A DNA stretch of 64,000 nucleotides. Source: Janthinobacterium sp. Marseille. GTDB lineage: Bacteria > Pseudomonadota > Gammaproteobacteria > Burkholderiales > Burkholderiaceae_D. The stretch spans positions 3,844,001 to 3,908,000 of the forward strand of contig NC_009659.1 of the NCBI RefSeq assembly GCF_000013625.1, in the 5' to 3' direction. A model generated the notes under the pieces. The model made no database searches, was not told where the DNA came from, and saw only the letters and a program-made list of their open reading frames with translations. Below are positions 54,398 to 63,231 of the stretch, in pieces (position 1 is the first letter of the stretch; every line of letters starts with the position of its first letter). Position numbers and translations under genes: made by a program.

Positions 54398-54772
54398 TTA
54401 ATCCTTGACGACGTGCCAGATATCCTTGAAGTTGTCGCCGGTGCGATCACCCGCTTTTTTGTCGGAAGCAAACAGATACAGCGGTTTGCCCTTGTAAGCG
54501 AGTTGTGGCGTGCCGTCATCGCGGGTCACAACAGAGTATGGTGCGCTGGCTTTGACGTCTTTTGCAGAAACCGGTGGCCATGCTGTGGCACATGGTCCGT
54601 TACAGGCACTTTTGCCGCTGTCGGCGACATCCTTGTCGAATGTATATACGGTCATGCCGCTGGTGGTTACCAGGATGCCGTCGGCTTTCTTGACTGGAAC
54701 ACTTTGCGCGTAAGCGCTACCCGACAGGACGACTGCAGCAACAGCGGACAATACGATTTGTGAGAGTTTCAT
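54398..54772 (-). CDS. Secreted Lipoprotein_15-type repeat protein
   Basis: 124 residues from ATG 54772 (AAGGAAC upstream); the frame is open to 54874 without family similarity. The signal peptide is 'IVLSAVAAVVLSGSAYAQ'. The mature protein has two copies of the Tyr-x-aromatic-x2-Asp motif ('YTFDKD', 'YLFASD') and a Cys pair ('SACNGPCATAWPP'), which define this secreted family of unknown function. It leads the sigma/anti-sigma genes and may be transcribed with them. Confidence 0.85.
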   Translation of the reverse strand: MKLSQIVLSAVAAVVLSGSAYAQSVPVKKADGILVTTSGMTVYTFDKDVADSGKSACNGPCATAWPPVSAKDVKASAPYSVVTRDDGTPQLAYKGKPLYLFASDKKAGDRTGDNFKDIWHVVKD

Positions 54773-54999
54773 TTTTTGTTCCTTTTCGATGAAGGGTGGC
54801 AAGCCGATCAAGGAAGGCGACACGCCATCCCATCGGCTTGAGTCATTTACGTCAAGACACACAACAATACGCACAACAATGTGCTGACATTGAGGTAAAC
54901 GATGGCATTGCCGGTTTATTCCATCGAATGGAAAATATTTATCCGCTCTGGCACATTGCTGTCGCTACCTTACACCTTCTGCGTGGCGACGGACAGTTT

Positions 55000-55554
55000 T
55001 CAGGCCGGGCGATCAACCATATATTGCGCCACTTCCCATGCTTGCATGGCGGCATCAGGATTGCCGCTCAGGTGGGCGGCGTCGATTGCGCCATCCAGCA
55101 GGATATTGATCTGCGACGCCAGCTTTGCCGCCCGCGCTCCGTGCGTCTCCTTCAGCAGCGACTCTATATAGTCAATAATCAGCTGCTTGTGCAAAGCGGA
55201 GATCTGATGGATAGGATTCTTGCGCTCATGGAATTCGGCCGCCGCATTGATGAACATACAGCCGTTGAAGTCCTTGCGCTTGAACCATTGGTCATGCCAG
55301 GTGAATAGCGCGAGTATTTTTTGCGCCTGGCTTTCTTGCTGGTCGACGTAGTTCATCAGGGAAGTGCGGAAAAACACATCGCGCTGGGTCAGCACTTCCA
55401 TGATCAGGTCCTGCTTCGATGGAAAGTACTTATATAGCGTCATCTTCGCGATCCCCGCCTCGGCGATGATCCGATCTATTCCCACCCCTGTATAACCACC
55501 CTGTGCAAACAGCCGCATTGCCGTCTGTACCAGGACTTCCCGTTTATCCACCAT
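55000..55554 (-). CDS. TetR/AcrR-family repressor
   Basis: 184 residues. The N-terminal helix-turn-helix ('AMRLFAQGGYTGVGIDRIIAEAGIAKMTLYKYFPSKQDLI', about 12-50) is typical of TetR/AcrR regulators; the C-terminal ligand domain ('AQKILALFTWHDQWFKRKDFNGCMFINAAAEF') resembles the QacR/YcdC subgroup. It is divergent from the HPP-family membrane protein and probably represses it and itself, through a palindrome in the 134-bp gap. Confidence 0.88.
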   Translation of the reverse strand: MVDKREVLVQTAMRLFAQGGYTGVGIDRIIAEAGIAKMTLYKYFPSKQDLIMEVLTQRDVFFRTSLMNYVDQQESQAQKILALFTWHDQWFKRKDFNGCMFINAAAEFHERKNPIHQISALHKQLIIDYIESLLKETHGARAAKLASQINILLDGAIDAAHLSGNPDAAMQAWEVAQYMVDRPA

Positions 55555-55614
55555 TGCTTTTTACTCACAATTCAATAAAGAAGTATTGCAGCCTGTTGCC
55601 GCTATCGATAATAT

Positions 55615-55624
55615 ACAGATCTGT
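55615..55624. promoter_or_regulatory. ACAGATCTGT palindrome, candidate TetR-family operator
   Basis: A perfect 10-bp palindrome followed by CTGTCTT and preceded by AATAT lies midway between the divergent TetR and HPP genes. The location is right for a shared operator; binding is inferred. Confidence 0.45.
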
Positions 55625-55688
55625 CTGTCTTTTCAACCGACAGTTATTTATCTGATGCTGAGACTTAACCCCATCCTACGGACACCAT

Positions 55689-56198
55689 ATGAATAAATTC
55701 TTCTCCAAAATGCGTGGCGGCACCGACTTGCCACCGCGTGCGCCATTGCGCCATGTTGCGCTTTCCTGGCTCGGTGGCTTCCTTGCCATCGCCGCCGTTG
55801 CCATCGCTACCGATATCAGCCACGTGCCACTGGTGCTGGGATCTTTCGGCGCGAGTTGCGTACTGATCTTCGGTTTCCCGGAAAGCCCGTTCTCGCAACC
55901 GCGTAATGCAATAGGCGGCCACTTCCTGTCGTCTTTAATCGGCTTGCTGTTCCTCACCCTGTTCGGCGCGCACTGGTGGAGCATGGCGCTGGCGGCGGGT
56001 ACTGCAATCGCCGTCATGCAACTCACACGTACCGTGCATCCTCCGGCCGGCTCCAACCCGGTGATCGTTATGCTGTCGGCACCGGCCTGGAGCTTCCTGC
56101 TTACACCGACCCTGATCGGCAGCATCATCGTGGTACTGGTAGCGATTGTTTTCAACAACATCCCGAAAGAACGCTCGTATCCGAAGTATTGGCTGTAA
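55689..56198 (+). CDS. HPP-family membrane protein
   Basis: 169 residues with about four to five membrane spans and the family's name motif in 'RTVHPPAGSNPVIVML'. Other family markers are 'PLVLGSFGASCVLIFGFPESPFSQPRNAIGGH'. Some HPP proteins transport nitrite; the substrate here is unknown. It is probably controlled by the divergent TetR protein. Confidence 0.88.
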   Translation: MNKFFSKMRGGTDLPPRAPLRHVALSWLGGFLAIAAVAIATDISHVPLVLGSFGASCVLIFGFPESPFSQPRNAIGGHFLSSLIGLLFLTLFGAHWWSMALAAGTAIAVMQLTRTVHPPAGSNPVIVMLSAPAWSFLLTPTLIGSIIVVLVAIVFNNIPKERSYPKYWL

Positions 56199-56245
56199 GC
56201 CCTACGGGCCTTGCTTTCAGGACGTTCACAGCTGTTTCCACACAC

Positions 56246-56292
56246 CGGATATATGGTCGTTTGAAGAGGTACTCAAAACGACCATATATCCG
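56246..56292. repeat. 17-bp perfect inverted repeat upstream of antiporter 2
   Basis: CGGATATATGGTCGTTT (56246-56262) and AAACGACCATATATCCG (56276-56292) are exact complements around a 13-base loop that itself contains GAG-GTA-CTC. No T-run follows on either strand, so it is not a standard terminator. It lies 48 bp past the HPP stop and 33 bp before the direct repeats of antiporter 2. It could be an operator, cruciform or RNA-processing hairpin. Confidence 0.75.
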
Positions 56293-56324
56293 CCGCATCA
56301 AGTTTTATCCCCTTCCGCAATTTC

Positions 56325-56403
56325 TACGTAGTATCCACAAAAAACTTACGTGGTATCCACAATTCACATTTGTTTGCACGACGTGAATACGTGATATCCA
56401 CAA
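56325..56403. promoter_or_regulatory. Three phased TACGTRRTATCCACAA repeats upstream of antiporter 2
   Basis: 16-bp units at 56325-56340, 56347-56362 and 56388-56403 differ only at two positions (TACGTAG, TACGTGG, TACGTGA, each followed by TATCCACAA). Starts are 22 and 41 bp apart, about two and four helical turns. This is the pattern of an activator array, about 260-335 bp before the antiporter start. The rest of 56404-56659 shows no gene. Confidence 0.75.
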
Positions 56404-56659
56404 TCTGAATATCTCATATTCTTGCTTTCAGGCCTAGCAAAGGACGCGCTGTTCTTTGATAGTAGCGTCGTTGAATTAAATAAACACGAGCCGCGCACGA
56501 GTTTGGATGAGTTACAAACTTTTCCGACAGATCGATGCGGTTGCAAATGATCGAAATGAATCATCCGTTGTTTATTACAACGAGGGTACTGAGTAATCAC
56601 ACAGTTTAATCACGATTATGACGTGCATTTTCATACTTGAGAGTTGAGAGAAGGCAAAA

Positions 56660-57952
56660 ATGAATCAAACAACTACGCTAAGTGCTACTGGCACTGTTAG
56701 CCGTTCGGCATCCTACCGCTGGATGCAATTGATCCTGGGTATCGTTGCGATGGCCATGATTGCAAACTTGCAATACGGTTGGACGTTGTTCGTCGATCCT
56801 ATCGCAGCAAAACACGGCTGGAGCCGCGCTGCAATTCAAGTTGCATTTACGATCTTCGTTCTGACCGAAACATGGTTGGTACCTATCGAAGGTTGGTTCG
56901 TAGATAAATTCGGTCCACGTCCAGTCGTTCTGGTCGGCGGTATCCTGTGCGGTCTGGGTTGGTTCATCAACTCGTTCGCTGATTCGCTCGCAACCTTGTA
57001 CTTCGCAGCAGTGATCAGCGGTATCGGCGCTGGTGCTGTGTACGGTACTTGCGTTGGTAACGCATTGAAATGGTTCCCGGACCGTCGCGGTCTGGCAGCT
57101 GGTTTGACCGCTGCCGGCTTCGGTGCTGGTTCCGCTGTCACCATCATTCCTATCTCGGCAATGATCGCTACCCGCGGCTACCAAGATGCGTTCCTGTACT
57201 TCGGTATCGGCCAAGGCATCATCGTTGTTCTGGTTGCACTGTTCCTGACACGTGCTCCTGAACACAAAAAAGGCGATGCAGTCGCAAACGTTCAACAAAC
57301 CAAACGTGATTACAAGCCAAGCGAAGTTCTGCGTGAACCAGTGTTCTGGATCATGTACGCAATGTTCGTGATGGTTGCTGCTGGTGGCCTGATGGCAACT
57401 GCACAACTGGGCTCGATCGCTCGTGACTTCAAAGTGTTTGACGTTCAAGTCAGCATGATGGGTCTGACCTTGCCGGCACTGACTTTCGCACTGGCGATTG
57501 ACCGTGTATTGAACGGCTTGACCCGTCCATTCTTCGGCTGGGTATCGGATCAAATCGGTCGTGAACCAACCATGTTCATCGCGTTTGCTATCGAAGCAGT
57601 TGGTATCCTGGCTCTGTTCCACTACGGCCACAACCCATTCGCATTCGTTATCCTGACCGGTATCGTGTTCTTTGCATGGGGCGAAATCTACTCGCTGTTC
57701 CCATCGACCTGCGCTGATACATTCGGCAGCAAATACGCAGCATCGAACGCCGGCCTGCTGTACACCGCAAAAGGTACCGCTTCCCTGCTGGTCCCACTGT
57801 CCGCAGTGTTGGCATCCGCAACCGGTGGCTGGTATGCAGTGTTCGTCGTTGCCAGCGCATTGAACGCAACCGCAGCTTTGATGGCATGGTTTGTATTGAA
57901 ACCATTGCGCGCCAAGCACATGGCAAAACCAGCGATTGCAAGCAACGACTAA
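56660..57952 (+). CDS. oxlT: OFA-family oxalate/formate antiporter (copy 2)
   Basis: 430 residues, twelve predicted spans. It is a close paralogue of copy 1: 'ANLQYGWTLFVDPIAAKHGWSRAAIQVAFTIFVLTETWLVPIEGWFVDKFGPRP', 'CVGNALKWFPDRRGLAAGLTAAGFG' and 'LTRPFFGWVSDQIGREPTMF'. It probably exchanges oxalate and formate; other carboxylates are possible. Codon choice is extremely biased (GGT, GTT, CGT, GAA), unlike its neighbours, which suggests very high expression. It has its own terminator and a regulatory region with an inverted repeat and three direct repeats. Enzymes of oxalate breakdown are not in the window. Confidence 0.87.
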   Translation: MNQTTTLSATGTVSRSASYRWMQLILGIVAMAMIANLQYGWTLFVDPIAAKHGWSRAAIQVAFTIFVLTETWLVPIEGWFVDKFGPRPVVLVGGILCGLGWFINSFADSLATLYFAAVISGIGAGAVYGTCVGNALKWFPDRRGLAAGLTAAGFGAGSAVTIIPISAMIATRGYQDAFLYFGIGQGIIVVLVALFLTRAPEHKKGDAVANVQQTKRDYKPSEVLREPVFWIMYAMFVMVAAGGLMATAQLGSIARDFKVFDVQVSMMGLTLPALTFALAIDRVLNGLTRPFFGWVSDQIGREPTMFIAFAIEAVGILALFHYGHNPFAFVILTGIVFFAWGEIYSLFPSTCADTFGSKYAASNAGLLYTAKGTASLLVPLSAVLASATGGWYAVFVVASALNATAALMAWFVLKPLRAKHMAKPAIASND

Positions 57953-57983
57953 TCGTCGCTTACAGTAACTAGGTGTAAGTCTT

Positions 57984-58011
57984 AAGACCGGCCTTCGCGC
58001 CGGTCTTTTTT
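57984..58011 (+). terminator. Terminator of oxalate/formate antiporter 2
   Basis: AAGACCGGC (57984-57992) and GCCGGTCTT (57999-58007) pair around six bases and are followed by TTTT. It is 32 bp beyond the stop. Confidence 0.92.
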
Positions 58012-58176
58012 CGCCTGCAATTTCGTCACTGCCGCCACAACGGCCACCCTGCCATCCCGCCGCTTACGGCCCTGCCGCACTTATATGTGCTTATGTGAGC
58101 CAGCACTCTCACTTTTCGCATAACTTCGGGTAGCATAAGCAACAACACTCGAAGCTCCGCTCACAAGGCCTCCTAT

Positions 58177-59256
58177 ATGAACTATCCCGAAATCCAGCAA
58201 AAGACTTTCCTGGCCTTATTGATCGCCTTCTCGCTCGCCTTCATCGGGATCTTGCTGCCCTTCTATGGCGCAGTGTTCTGGGCCGCGGTGCTGGCTATCC
58301 TGTTTTCCCCGTTCTACCGCAAGCTGCTGATCAAAATGAACCAGCGCAGCAACCTGGCCGCGCTCACAACCCTGGGGATTTGCCTGGTCGTGGTCATCCT
58401 GCCGCTGGTGCTGATTTCGATTTCACTGGTACATGAAGCTACGAACCTGTACAGCAATATCCGCTCCGGCCAGCTGAACTTCAGTGTCTACTTTGAAAAA
58501 GTCGTCGCTGCGCTGCCGACCTGGGTCGTTAATCAAATGGATAAATTCGGCCTGACCAATATCGCGACCTTGCAAGCCAAGCTGTCGCAAGCCGCGGTCC
58601 AGGGTAGTGAATTCATTACCAAACAGGCGATCAGCATCGGCCAGAATACCTTCAACTTCCTGATCAGCTTCACCATCATGTTGTACATGCTGTTCTTCCT
58701 GCTGCGCGACGGTGACAAAATCGCCGCCCGCATCCGCCAGGCAGCGCCTTTGAATCCTGATCACAAACGTACCCTGTTCAATAACCTGACCACTGCGATC
58801 CGCGCCACCGTCAAAGGCAATATCATCGTTGCCGCGGTGCAAGGCGCCCTTGGCGGCGTCGCCTTCTGGTTCCTAGGTGTACAAGGTGCCTTGCTGTGGG
58901 GTGTACTGATGGCCTTCCTGTCGCTGTTACCTGCAGTCGGTGCGGCGCTGATCTGGGTGCCGGTTGCGATCTACTTCCTGCTGACAGGTGCAATCTGGCA
59001 AGGCGTAACCCTGATTGCCTTTGGCGTCCTGGTCATCGGCCTGGTCGACAACATCCTGCGCCCTATCCTGGTCGGTAAAGACACCGCCTTGCCGGATTTC
59101 GTCGTCCTGATCTCCACCGTCGGCGGCATGGCGTTGCTGGGCTTGAACGGCTTTGTGATCGGCCCGGTCATTGCAGCGCTGTTTATGACGCTGTGGGATA
59201 TCTTTTCTTCCGGCAAGCAAAAACAGGAAGCGGAAAAACTGCACCGCCCTGACTAA
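58177..59256 (+). CDS. AI-2E family (PerM-like) permease
   Basis: 359 residues with about eight spans in the pattern of the AI-2E/UPF0118 family: 'LLPFYGAVFWAAVLAILFSPFYRKLL' near the N-terminus, a soluble middle part, and 'GVLMAFLSLLPAVGAALIWVPVAIYFLLTG' then 'VLVIGLVDNILRPILVGKDTALPDFVVLISTVGGMALLGLNGFVIGP' at the end. Members export AI-2 or act as Na+/H+ antiporters; the substrate is uncertain here. Single-gene unit with its own terminator. Confidence 0.88.
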   Translation: MNYPEIQQKTFLALLIAFSLAFIGILLPFYGAVFWAAVLAILFSPFYRKLLIKMNQRSNLAALTTLGICLVVVILPLVLISISLVHEATNLYSNIRSGQLNFSVYFEKVVAALPTWVVNQMDKFGLTNIATLQAKLSQAAVQGSEFITKQAISIGQNTFNFLISFTIMLYMLFFLLRDGDKIAARIRQAAPLNPDHKRTLFNNLTTAIRATVKGNIIVAAVQGALGGVAFWFLGVQGALLWGVLMAFLSLLPAVGAALIWVPVAIYFLLTGAIWQGVTLIAFGVLVIGLVDNILRPILVGKDTALPDFVVLISTVGGMALLGLNGFVIGPVIAALFMTLWDIFSSGKQKQEAEKLHRPD

Positions 59257-59277
59257 ACGGGCAGCAAACGAAGCACC

Positions 59278-59302
59278 AGGCCGGCAGATTGCCGGCTTTT
59301 TT
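59278..59302 (+). terminator. Terminator of AI-2E permease gene
   Basis: GCCGGC (59280-59285) pairs with GCCGGC (59291-59296) around five bases, followed by six T residues. Confidence 0.85.
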
Positions 59303-59374
59303 ATGCCCGGCCCAAACGCCTTGTCTGCTTGTCATCAGCAGCCATACGCGTCAATTTCTGCGACAATTCGCGCT

Positions 59375-60211
59375 ATGAATTCAACATTAGTCCCCGGCAC
59401 AGAGCAGTTCCATATCGCCTTTTACAAGTTTGCCAAACTGGCGGATGCCGATGCGGTCGTCACCGTTTGCCGCGAACTCACGCAGGATCTGCTCGGCAGC
59501 ATCCTGATTGCAGAAGAAGGCATCAACGGCGTACTGGCCGGTGATGCAGTCGCCCTGGATCGCTTCGAACAGGCGCTCCGTACTGACCCACGGCTCGCTG
59601 GCGCGTTCAGCAATATCGTCTTCAAACGCAGCGCCTGCAAGACCGCACCGTTTGCCCGCATGAAGGTGCACCGCAAATCCGAAATCGTGTTCCTCGGTGT
59701 CGATAATGTCGACGCCATCGGCAAAACCGGCATCGACGTCAGCCCGCAGGAATGGCGCGAATTGATTGCACAAGACGATGTGGTGGTGATTGATAACCGC
59801 AACAGCTTTGAATTCAAACTCGGCAAGTTCAAGAATGCAGTCGACCCCGGCGTCGATAATTTCCGCGACTTCCCGAAATACATAGAAGAGCATGTGCCGG
59901 AATGGCAAGCCAGCGGCAAGCGCGTGGCGATGTATTGCACCGGCGGCATACGCTGCGAAAAAACCAGCGCATGGATGCTGGATATGGGTGTGCCGGTATA
60001 TCAACTCGAAGGCGGCATCCTGAATTACTTCCTCGAAATGCCGGATGCCGAAAAAGACTGGGAAGGTGAATGCTTCGTCTTCGACAATCGCATTGCACTC
60101 GATACCAAAATGCGGGAAACGGACACCACGCTGGAAGATGTGTACGGTGGCGAACCTGATTGGGAATGGCGACTGCAACGCGCCAAACGCCTGGACGCAG
60201 ACAGCGAGTGA
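59375..60211 (+). CDS. trhO: tRNA uridine(34) hydroxylase (TrhO/YceA)
   Basis: 278 residues from ATG 59375 ('MNSTLVPGTEQFHIAFYKF'). The N-terminal UPF0176 domain ('LLGSILIAEEGINGVLAGD', 'VFKRSACKTAPFARMKVHRKSEIV') precedes a rhodanese domain whose active loop is 'YCTGGIRCEKTSAWM', with the catalytic cysteine. TrhO adds oxygen to wobble uridine in tRNA (5-hydroxyuridine). The stop overlaps the GTG start of the pseudouridine synthase, so two tRNA/rRNA modification enzymes are coupled. Confidence 0.92.
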   Translation: MNSTLVPGTEQFHIAFYKFAKLADADAVVTVCRELTQDLLGSILIAEEGINGVLAGDAVALDRFEQALRTDPRLAGAFSNIVFKRSACKTAPFARMKVHRKSEIVFLGVDNVDAIGKTGIDVSPQEWRELIAQDDVVVIDNRNSFEFKLGKFKNAVDPGVDNFRDFPKYIEEHVPEWQASGKRVAMYCTGGIRCEKTSAWMLDMGVPVYQLEGGILNYFLEMPDAEKDWEGECFVFDNRIALDTKMRETDTTLEDVYGGEPDWEWRLQRAKRLDADSE

Positions 60212-61116
60212 AAACCGGCGCAACCCAGCAGCCACCGAGCAAGGATGGCGTCGGCCCCAGTAGCGTCGCGCTCCCGGCCGGAACCTGGCCCAGCATCCTT
60301 GCCTTCCTGACCGAACACTTCCCTGCGATCCCGCACGCGGAATGGCTGGCCCGCATGCAACGCGGTGATGTCATTGATGCCGCCGGTCGCCTGTTAACAC
60401 CCGACAGCATTTATCAGCCACACAGCAAAATCTATTACTACCGCAGCCTGCCTGACGAGCCGCGCATTCCCTTCGACGAAGTGGTGCTGTACCAGGATGA
60501 CTATCTAGTTGCGGTCGACAAACCGCACTTCCTGCCGGTAACACCGGCCGGACGCTATTTGCAGGAAACCCTGTTAGTGCGCCTGAAGCGCTCGCTCGAC
60601 ATTGATACGCTGGCTCCCATGCATCGCATCGATCGCGAAACTGCAGGCCTGGTGCTATTTACGATACAGCCGCAGACGCGCAATCTGTACCAGACCCTGT
60701 TCCGCGAACGCAGTGTCAGCAAAGAGTACGAAGCAATTGCGCCCTTGCGGGCCGACCTCGAACTGCCGACCACTTACCGTAGCCGCCTGCTTGAAAGCGA
60801 AGCCTTCATGAAGATGTGCGAAGTCGCCGGCGAAGCAAATTCTGAAACAGCCATCTCCTTGCTGGAAACGCGCGGCAACTTTGGCCGCTATCTGCTGCAA
60901 CCGGTCAGCGGCCAGAAGCACCAGCTACGTGCACACATGGCGGCACTCGGCATCCCTATCGTCAACGATCGCATCTATCCGCATCTGTATCCGGACGAAG
61001 GTGCAACGCAAGACTACAGCCAGCCGCTGCAACTGCTGGCGAAATCAATCAGTTTCACCGATCCACTCTCAGGCAAATTGCACCGCTTCGACAGTCGACA
61101 AGCACTGAAGCTATAA
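60208..61116 (+). CDS. RluA-family pseudouridine synthase
   Basis: 302 residues from GTG 60208, which overlaps the TrhO stop (GTGA); an earlier frame start would lie inside trhO. The catalytic motif 'MHRIDRETAGLVLF' carries the essential aspartate, and 'VVLYQDDYLVAVDKPHFLPVTPAG' and 'SGQKHQLRAHMAALGIPIVNDRIYPHL' complete the RluA fold. The N-terminal part is not a clear S4 domain. The RNA target (rRNA or tRNA) cannot be told from sequence. Confidence 0.9.
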   Translation: MKTGATQQPPSKDGVGPSSVALPAGTWPSILAFLTEHFPAIPHAEWLARMQRGDVIDAAGRLLTPDSIYQPHSKIYYYRSLPDEPRIPFDEVVLYQDDYLVAVDKPHFLPVTPAGRYLQETLLVRLKRSLDIDTLAPMHRIDRETAGLVLFTIQPQTRNLYQTLFRERSVSKEYEAIAPLRADLELPTTYRSRLLESEAFMKMCEVAGEANSETAISLLETRGNFGRYLLQPVSGQKHQLRAHMAALGIPIVNDRIYPHLYPDEGATQDYSQPLQLLAKSISFTDPLSGKLHRFDSRQALKL

Positions 61117-61153
61117 GTAGTCGCGAGGCTTCCCGCCGTTTGCATTTGTTATC

Positions 61154-63220
61154 ATGCGTCAACATTTTCCACGCATGGCGACCGACCTTATGCTTACCCT
61201 CTTTCAGCGGCTCTGCCCGCTGCTCCTGCTACTGTGCAGTTCTATCGTACTGGCTGAACCGATAGTGCTGGATCAGGACCGTATCGACATTTCGTCACGG
61301 ATAGAAAGCTTGGTTGATCCAAGCGGGAAACTGACATTAACAGATGTCATGCAGCCGGAGCTGGCACAGCAGTTCGAACCAAGACCCGAGGTTTTACAAA
61401 AGATAGGCCGCAACAATACAGCCTGGCTGAAAGCGACGCTGCAACCGGATTCGGCCCAGCCCCAGGAGTGGTGGCTTGAATTGCAAATGCCTGCCGCCAC
61501 CGAACAAATGGCTTACTACCATCCAAAGGATGTGGAGTTTTATACGGACGGAGAACGGGTAGTGCCCTTGCGCGCGACCGACTACCGCAATCCCCTCTAC
61601 AAAATCACCATTAACGATGGCCAGCCGCGCACCTTCTACATGAAGGTACACACCGGACAAATCATGGCCAAGGACCTGGTGCTGTGGGAACCGTCCGCCT
61701 TTGCACGTGCGACCGCCAAGGAAGAATTCATCTGGGGTATACGGACCGGCATTTGCATCCTGCTGATCCTGACCGCCCTCTGGTTCGAACGCGCCATCCG
61801 CGACGGCGTCTATCTCTACTTTGCGCTCTACGTCATCTGCGTCGTTGTCATGAACCTGCCGGCCACCAGTTCGGTGCGCGCCGCCTTCGGTGCTGATTAT
61901 ATGCAGGAGCTGAATTACATGCGCTTCTTCGGACTCGTGGCCGGTATGGTGACCTCGGTCGAATTCCTGTTCCGCTTTGTCGGCATGCGTGAATTGCGTC
62001 CGCGCCTGACCAAGGTCTTCCTGTGGTCGCTACGCGGCTACGCCTTGCTGGTGACCGTGGTGGCGCTGACCAGTCGTTTCGAGACAGCCATCAACCTGCT
62101 CTCATTTGCCATCACTTTCCTGACCGGCCCGCTGGCTTTGTTGATCCTGGTCAAACATGTCTTGCGCAGCAATATTGAAGTACGCCTGCCATTTTTCATC
62201 GCCTGCAGCACATTTGTGCTGGCCATCATGCTGCAGTACTTCGCCATACGCGGCTATATCCGCAATGACTTCCTGAATTATTCAACGGCGACCTCTTCGG
62301 TACTGGTCTTCCTGACGGTGTTCTATGCGATCACCAAACGCTACCAGCGTATGCGTGAGGCAAATGAAAGCGCACAAACCCGTATCATCGAGATGGTACG
62401 CAGCTCGGAACGCGAACTGGAAAAACAGGTGGCCGAACGGACCCAGGCTTTATTGCTGGCGATGGAAGAAGTTGAAAAGGCATTGGCAATGGAACGTGCC
62501 GCACATGAAGAACAGCAGCAATTCATCGCGATGGTGTCACACGAGTTGCGTACACCTCTGGCCGTCATTGATGCCGCTGCGCAAAACATGACGCGCGAAG
62601 GGGAGCAAGGTTCCGCCAAGGCACCGCTGCGCCTGGAGAAAATTCATCGTGCCACGGAAAGATTGTCGTCGCTGTTTACGCATTACCTCAGCAGTGAACG
62701 CCTGAAAATGTTCGCGCATGGCATACAGCCGACCAATACCACTTTGCATCTGCTGTTGGAAGACGCCGTGAATATGGCCAAGCCGCTGGCCGACAATCAC
62801 CAATTCCTGATCGCGTCGGAAGCAGTCAAAAAGCCGGTACGGGCGGATGCCGATATCCTGCGCCTGGTCATTAGCACGCTGTTGAACAATGCGGTCAAAT
62901 ACACTCCCGCCGGCAGCACGGTTGTCCTGCGCGCCGAGCCGGTAAGCAATGGCTGGCATATCGATGTCACCGACAATGGCCCCGGCATTGCAGCCGACGA
63001 ACGTGAGAAAATTTTCAATCGCTATTACCGCGGCCGTATCTCCGGCAGCAAAGCCGGCACCGGCCTGGGACTGACACTCGCGCGCCATCTGATCGAGCGC
63101 CATGGCGGGACACTGGAGTTGCTGGATAATCCGGCAGGCGGCAGTACTTTCCGCATCTTCCTGCCGTCTGCCAGTGCAGCTGCACCCGCATATGGAAATG
63201 CCGCTACTGCCCCAGTTTGA
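61154..63220 (+). CDS. Sensor histidine kinase with 7TMR-DISM sensor
   Basis: 688 residues. A signal peptide ('LCPLLLLLCSSIVLA') precedes a periplasmic 7TMR-DISM extracellular domain (about 40-185; 'NNTAWLKATLQPDSAQPQEWWLEL', 'AYYHPKDVEFYTDGE'), seven spans (about 195-400), a coiled linker (about 405-455) and a kinase. The H box 'MVSHELRTPLAV' is near 459-470, the N box 'LLNNAVKYTP' near 576, then 'DNGPGIAADE' and 'GTGLGLTLA'. No receiver domain or adjacent response regulator is seen, so the partner is encoded elsewhere. DISM sensors bind carbohydrates or small ligands outside the cytoplasm. Confidence 0.9.
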   Translation: MRQHFPRMATDLMLTLFQRLCPLLLLLCSSIVLAEPIVLDQDRIDISSRIESLVDPSGKLTLTDVMQPELAQQFEPRPEVLQKIGRNNTAWLKATLQPDSAQPQEWWLELQMPAATEQMAYYHPKDVEFYTDGERVVPLRATDYRNPLYKITINDGQPRTFYMKVHTGQIMAKDLVLWEPSAFARATAKEEFIWGIRTGICILLILTALWFERAIRDGVYLYFALYVICVVVMNLPATSSVRAAFGADYMQELNYMRFFGLVAGMVTSVEFLFRFVGMRELRPRLTKVFLWSLRGYALLVTVVALTSRFETAINLLSFAITFLTGPLALLILVKHVLRSNIEVRLPFFIACSTFVLAIMLQYFAIRGYIRNDFLNYSTATSSVLVFLTVFYAITKRYQRMREANESAQTRIIEMVRSSERELEKQVAERTQALLLAMEEVEKALAMERAAHEEQQQFIAMVSHELRTPLAVIDAAAQNMTREGEQGSAKAPLRLEKIHRATERLSSLFTHYLSSERLKMFAHGIQPTNTTLHLLLEDAVNMAKPLADNHQFLIASEAVKKPVRADADILRLVISTLLNNAVKYTPAGSTVVLRAEPVSNGWHIDVTDNGPGIAADEREKIFNRYYRGRISGSKAGTGLGLTLARHLIERHGGTLELLDNPAGGSTFRIFLPSASAAAPAYGNAATAPV

Positions 63221-63231
63221 GGAATATGGCC

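Noticed and set aside
56246..56292. Intrinsic terminator of the HPP gene
   Set aside because: The stem is perfect but no T-run follows it on either strand; I list it as an inverted repeat of unknown use.
56678..57919. A 413-codon open frame antisense to oxalate/formate antiporter 2
   Set aside because: It is Cys-, His- and Gln-rich without any recognisable domain and arises from the extreme codon bias of the sense gene, which removes stops on the opposite strand. The same effect produces the long antisense frame over antiporter 1 (about 16290-17324).
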